DNA of 64,000 nucleotides from Candidatus Altimarinota bacterium (lineage in GTDB: Bacteria; Patescibacteriota; Gracilibacteria; BD1-5; UBA6164), in NCBI GenBank assembly GCA_028691535.1, contig JAQUZB010000002.1, positions 160,952 through 224,951 on the forward strand, given 5' to 3'. Below the pieces are notes generated by a model. The model was not told the origin of the DNA. It worked only from the letters and a program-made list of their open reading frames with translations, and did not search any database. The position numbers and the translations under genes were made by a program. How positions within the stretch are numbered: the first letter of the stretch is position 1; every line of letters starts with the position of its first letter. This document shows, in pieces, positions 61,716 to 64,000 of the stretch.

Positions 61716-63920
61716 TTAGATTTCTTCATTTTCTATTTTTTTCATTTTTTCACTATCATCTGTATATATTTCTCTAGTTTTTATATCAAATTTAGTTCAA
61801 GAGTATCATACTTCTGCATCACATTTAGGACAAAAATCATGTTCTCAATTTACATATCAATGTTTAGGACAAATAGAAAAAGTTGGCGAAATAGTTATAT
61901 ATGGCAAACTATAATTTGTTAACACATTTCTAACAAAGTTCTTACAAGATTTACTATCAGTTAATCTTTCTCACATATATAAATGCAATACAGTTCCTCA
62001 TGTATATTTACATTGAAGTTCATTTTGTTCATCAAGTGCTTCAAATGGGTCAGATGTAAATCAAACTGGTAATTGAGAAGAATTTGTATAATATGGCGCT
62101 TCATCTGTTCAAGCTTGAATTATATTTGGTAATTGTTTTTTATCTTCTTTTGCAAATCTATAAGTAGTTCATTCTGCTGGAGTTGCTTCTAGATTATACA
62201 TATTTCAAGTTTCTTCTTGATATTCTTTTAGTTTTTCTCTCATCAAATCAATTATTTCCATAGTGAATTCTTTTCACCAATCACTTGAAATATCTTCTTT
62301 TCAAGATGTAAAATTTAGTATTGCTTCGTTCATACCATTTAGACCAATAGTAGAAAAATGATTTCTAAAACTTCTTAAATATCTATAAGTATATGGATAA
62401 AGTCATTGTTCTAACCATTTTGTTATTGTTTTTCTTTTTAATTCAAGAGATATTTTTGCTTGTTCCATAAGATAAACTACTTGATTTTTAAATGCTTCTC
62501 TATCTCAAGCCGAGTTATATCATATACGAGCCATATTTAAAGTAACCACTCATATACTTCAAGTCATTTCTGCACTTCAAAATAATCAACCTCATCTTTT
62601 TTCTAATTGAGTTAAATCAAGTTGTAATCTACAACACATAGATCTAACTGCGCCTGGTTTATATGCATCTGGATTTTCTACTTTTTCTATAGTTCAATCT
62701 TGGTTTTTCACTCTTTTATATTGAGAACCAACAAAATTTTGAAAATATGGTAATCAATATTTAGCCGTCATTTCAAACAATAAATCTATATCTGGATCTT
62801 CCCAAGGAAAATCTGGAGTTATATTATAAGTTGGAATTGGAAAAGTAAAAACTCTACCATTCCTATCTCCAGTTACATAAACTTCAATTAAAGCTCTATT
62901 TATAAGCTTCATTTCTTCTTCTAATTCTCCATATTTTTTCTTATAATATCCTTTTTCAATTCAACCTAAAAATAAAGCTTTTTCTTTTAAATCTTCTGGA
63001 CAAGTCCAATCAAGAGTTATATTTGTAAAAGGAGATTGAGTTCCCCATCTACTTGGTACATTTAAACCAAAAATAAAGTTTTGCATTTGTTGATAAACAT
63101 ATTTATATGTTTTATTATAAATATAGTCTTTTTTTTCTTTTTCATCTTTGAATGAAGCATTTACTTCATCTAATTCTTGTTCTATTTCTTCTTTGTATTT
63201 GTGAATAAATGGTGCAAGATAAGTATCAAAACTTGAAAATGCTTGTGCTCAAGCCCATTCATTTTGAAGAGTTCATAAGAAATTTATCATTTGATTAACA
63301 GCTGCTTGCAAGTTTCTTGCAGGAGATGAATCAACTCTTTTATCACTACCATTAAATCATTCTTCAAGTAATGCTCTTAAACTCCATCCAGCACAATAAC
63401 CTGAAAACATATCTAAATCATGTATATGAAAATCTGCACTTCTATGAAGATTTCAAATCTCAGATGGATATATGTGAGATAACCAATAATTTGCTGTTAC
63501 TTTTCAAGAAATATTTAAGATCATTCATCATAAAGAATAACCAGAATTTGCATTTGCATTTATTCTCCAATCTGATTTTTCTAAATATTCTTCCATCGAT
63601 TGTCCTACTTCTATAACTACATTTTTATCAGTTCTAGATTCACTTCTTTTTTGTCTATAGAGTATAAAACTTTTAGCAACACTATCATGACCTTCTTTAA
63701 TCAATATTTCTTCTATTTCATCTTGTATTTGCTCAACAGTTGGTATATTTTTTCAAACCTTTTTTTCTACTAAATCAATTATCTTATTAGTAATTGATGA
63801 AACTTGAGAAAAATCATCTCATCAAACTGATTTTATTGCTTTTATTATAGCATCTTCAATCTTTTTTTTCTCAAAAGTTGTTATTGCTCCATTTCTCTTT
63901 TTAACCTTATATATAGACAT
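61716..63920 (-). CDS. nrdD: Anaerobic ribonucleoside-triphosphate reductase, large part
   Basis: A 734-residue protein. An ATP-cone is at residues 1-90 (VKKRNGAITTFEKKKIEDAI). The catalytic barrel includes SADFHIHDLDMFSGYCAGGS, NFIFGLNVPSRGGTQSPFTN and SAEMTGSIGVVTLNMARIGY. The end carries the zinc ribbon ICPKHGYVNGEHDFCPKCDA. It stops with EEI-TAA before the usual glycyl-radical loop, which is supplied by the next gene. A class III RNR beside a class I NrdB implies life across oxic and anoxic conditions. Confidence 0.92.
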
Positions 63921-63941
63921 ATTAAACAAATTTAATAAAAC

Positions 63942-63996
63942 AAAAAACTACATATTGTATATAGTTAAATTAACTATATACAATATGTAGTTTTTT
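63942..63996. terminator. 26-bp perfect hairpin upstream of nrdD
   Basis: AAAAAACTACATATTGTATA then TAGTTA, loop AAT, and the full complement. On the minus strand it ends TTTTTTGTTTT, 22 bp before the nrdD ATG. It may terminate an upstream gene or act as an attenuator, and each arm holds an NrdR-box-like ACATATTGTATATAGT. Confidence 0.65.
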
Positions 63997-64000
63997 CAAA

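Noticed and set aside
61690..61720. Frameshift or sequencing error as the cause of the split nrdD
   Set aside because: Both parts are in the same frame and are separated by three separate TAA codons and a spacer with its own ATG. A single indel cannot explain this.
1..63920. Apparent fragmentation of almost every gene into short ORFs under the standard code
   Set aside because: The breaks are all at TGA, at positions where the protein families need glycine. Reading UGA as Gly restores full-length, well-conserved proteins, so these are not pseudogenes or sequencing errors.

Overview
The window is very AT-rich and only makes sense if UGA is read as glycine. Nearly every gene carries in-frame TGA codons, and these fall where the protein families require Gly: the Walker A loop of the ABC ATPase at 2900-3604, the PP-loop of ttcA, the active-site loop of murA, the glycyl-radical loop of nrdD. 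TGG remains Trp, and genes end in TAA or TAG. This is genetic code 25, which points to Absconditabacteria (SR1) or Gracilibacteria (BD1-5). The sequence alone does not decide between them. Many small genes, few clear Shine-Dalgarno sites and short A/T-flanked hairpin terminators fit a small-genome episymbiont. No gene-free stretch exceeds 300 bases. I found no rRNA, tRNA, CRISPR array or insertion sequence.

Layout. 1-2.9 kb: dnaN, a TPR protein and ftsA. 2.9-6.8 kb: an ABC ATPase, a repeat lipoprotein and a 926-aa pilin-like surface protein with three 156-aa repeats. 7-12.7 kb: translation and cell-division genes (frr, rpmG, yebC family, rpsU, rbfA, an FtsQ-like gene), an RsbW-like ATPase and HU. 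12.8-18.2 kb: a type IV pilus assembly cluster on the minus strand (PilN, PilO, PilC and four pseudopilins). 18.3-28.6 kb: envelope genes, including a pilin with a seven-blade propeller, PrsW, murA, a PP2C-like membrane propeller protein, bL25 and a FecR-like protein. 28.7-41.7 kb: ttcA, tyrS, tsaD, an M3 peptidase, ung, csaB, comM and holB. 41.7-46.4 kb: two more pilin-adhesin fusions, one NHL-like and one fibrinogen-like. 46.5-51.6 kb: glycosyltransferases, an mtnN-luxS-apt operon and a DAHP synthase behind a Phe-rich leader peptide. 51.8-63.9 kb: hflX, trxB, a candidate structured RNA and a ribonucleotide-reductase and metal-centre block (nrdB, nrdR, ABC ATPase, G3E GTPase, RIC/ScdA hemerythrin, nrdG, radical SAM, split nrdD).

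Main points. (1) Two genes, a CDP-alcohol phosphatidyltransferase (33543-34298) and a 94-aa protein (53534-53818), contain no TGA-Gly, use GGN and CGA codons, have strong Shine-Dalgarno sites and end in TGA. They look like standard-code genes inside a UGA=Gly genome. (2) The anaerobic ribonucleotide reductase is split: the glycyl-radical domain is a separate 62-aa gene, and its radical glycine is encoded by UGA. (3) A Phe-rich leader peptide with terminator and possible antiterminator precedes DAHP synthase. (4) Four pilin N-termini are fused to different ligand-binding-type domains, which suggests a pilin-anchored display repertoire for host contact. (5) A structured RNA of unknown class lies downstream of trxB.
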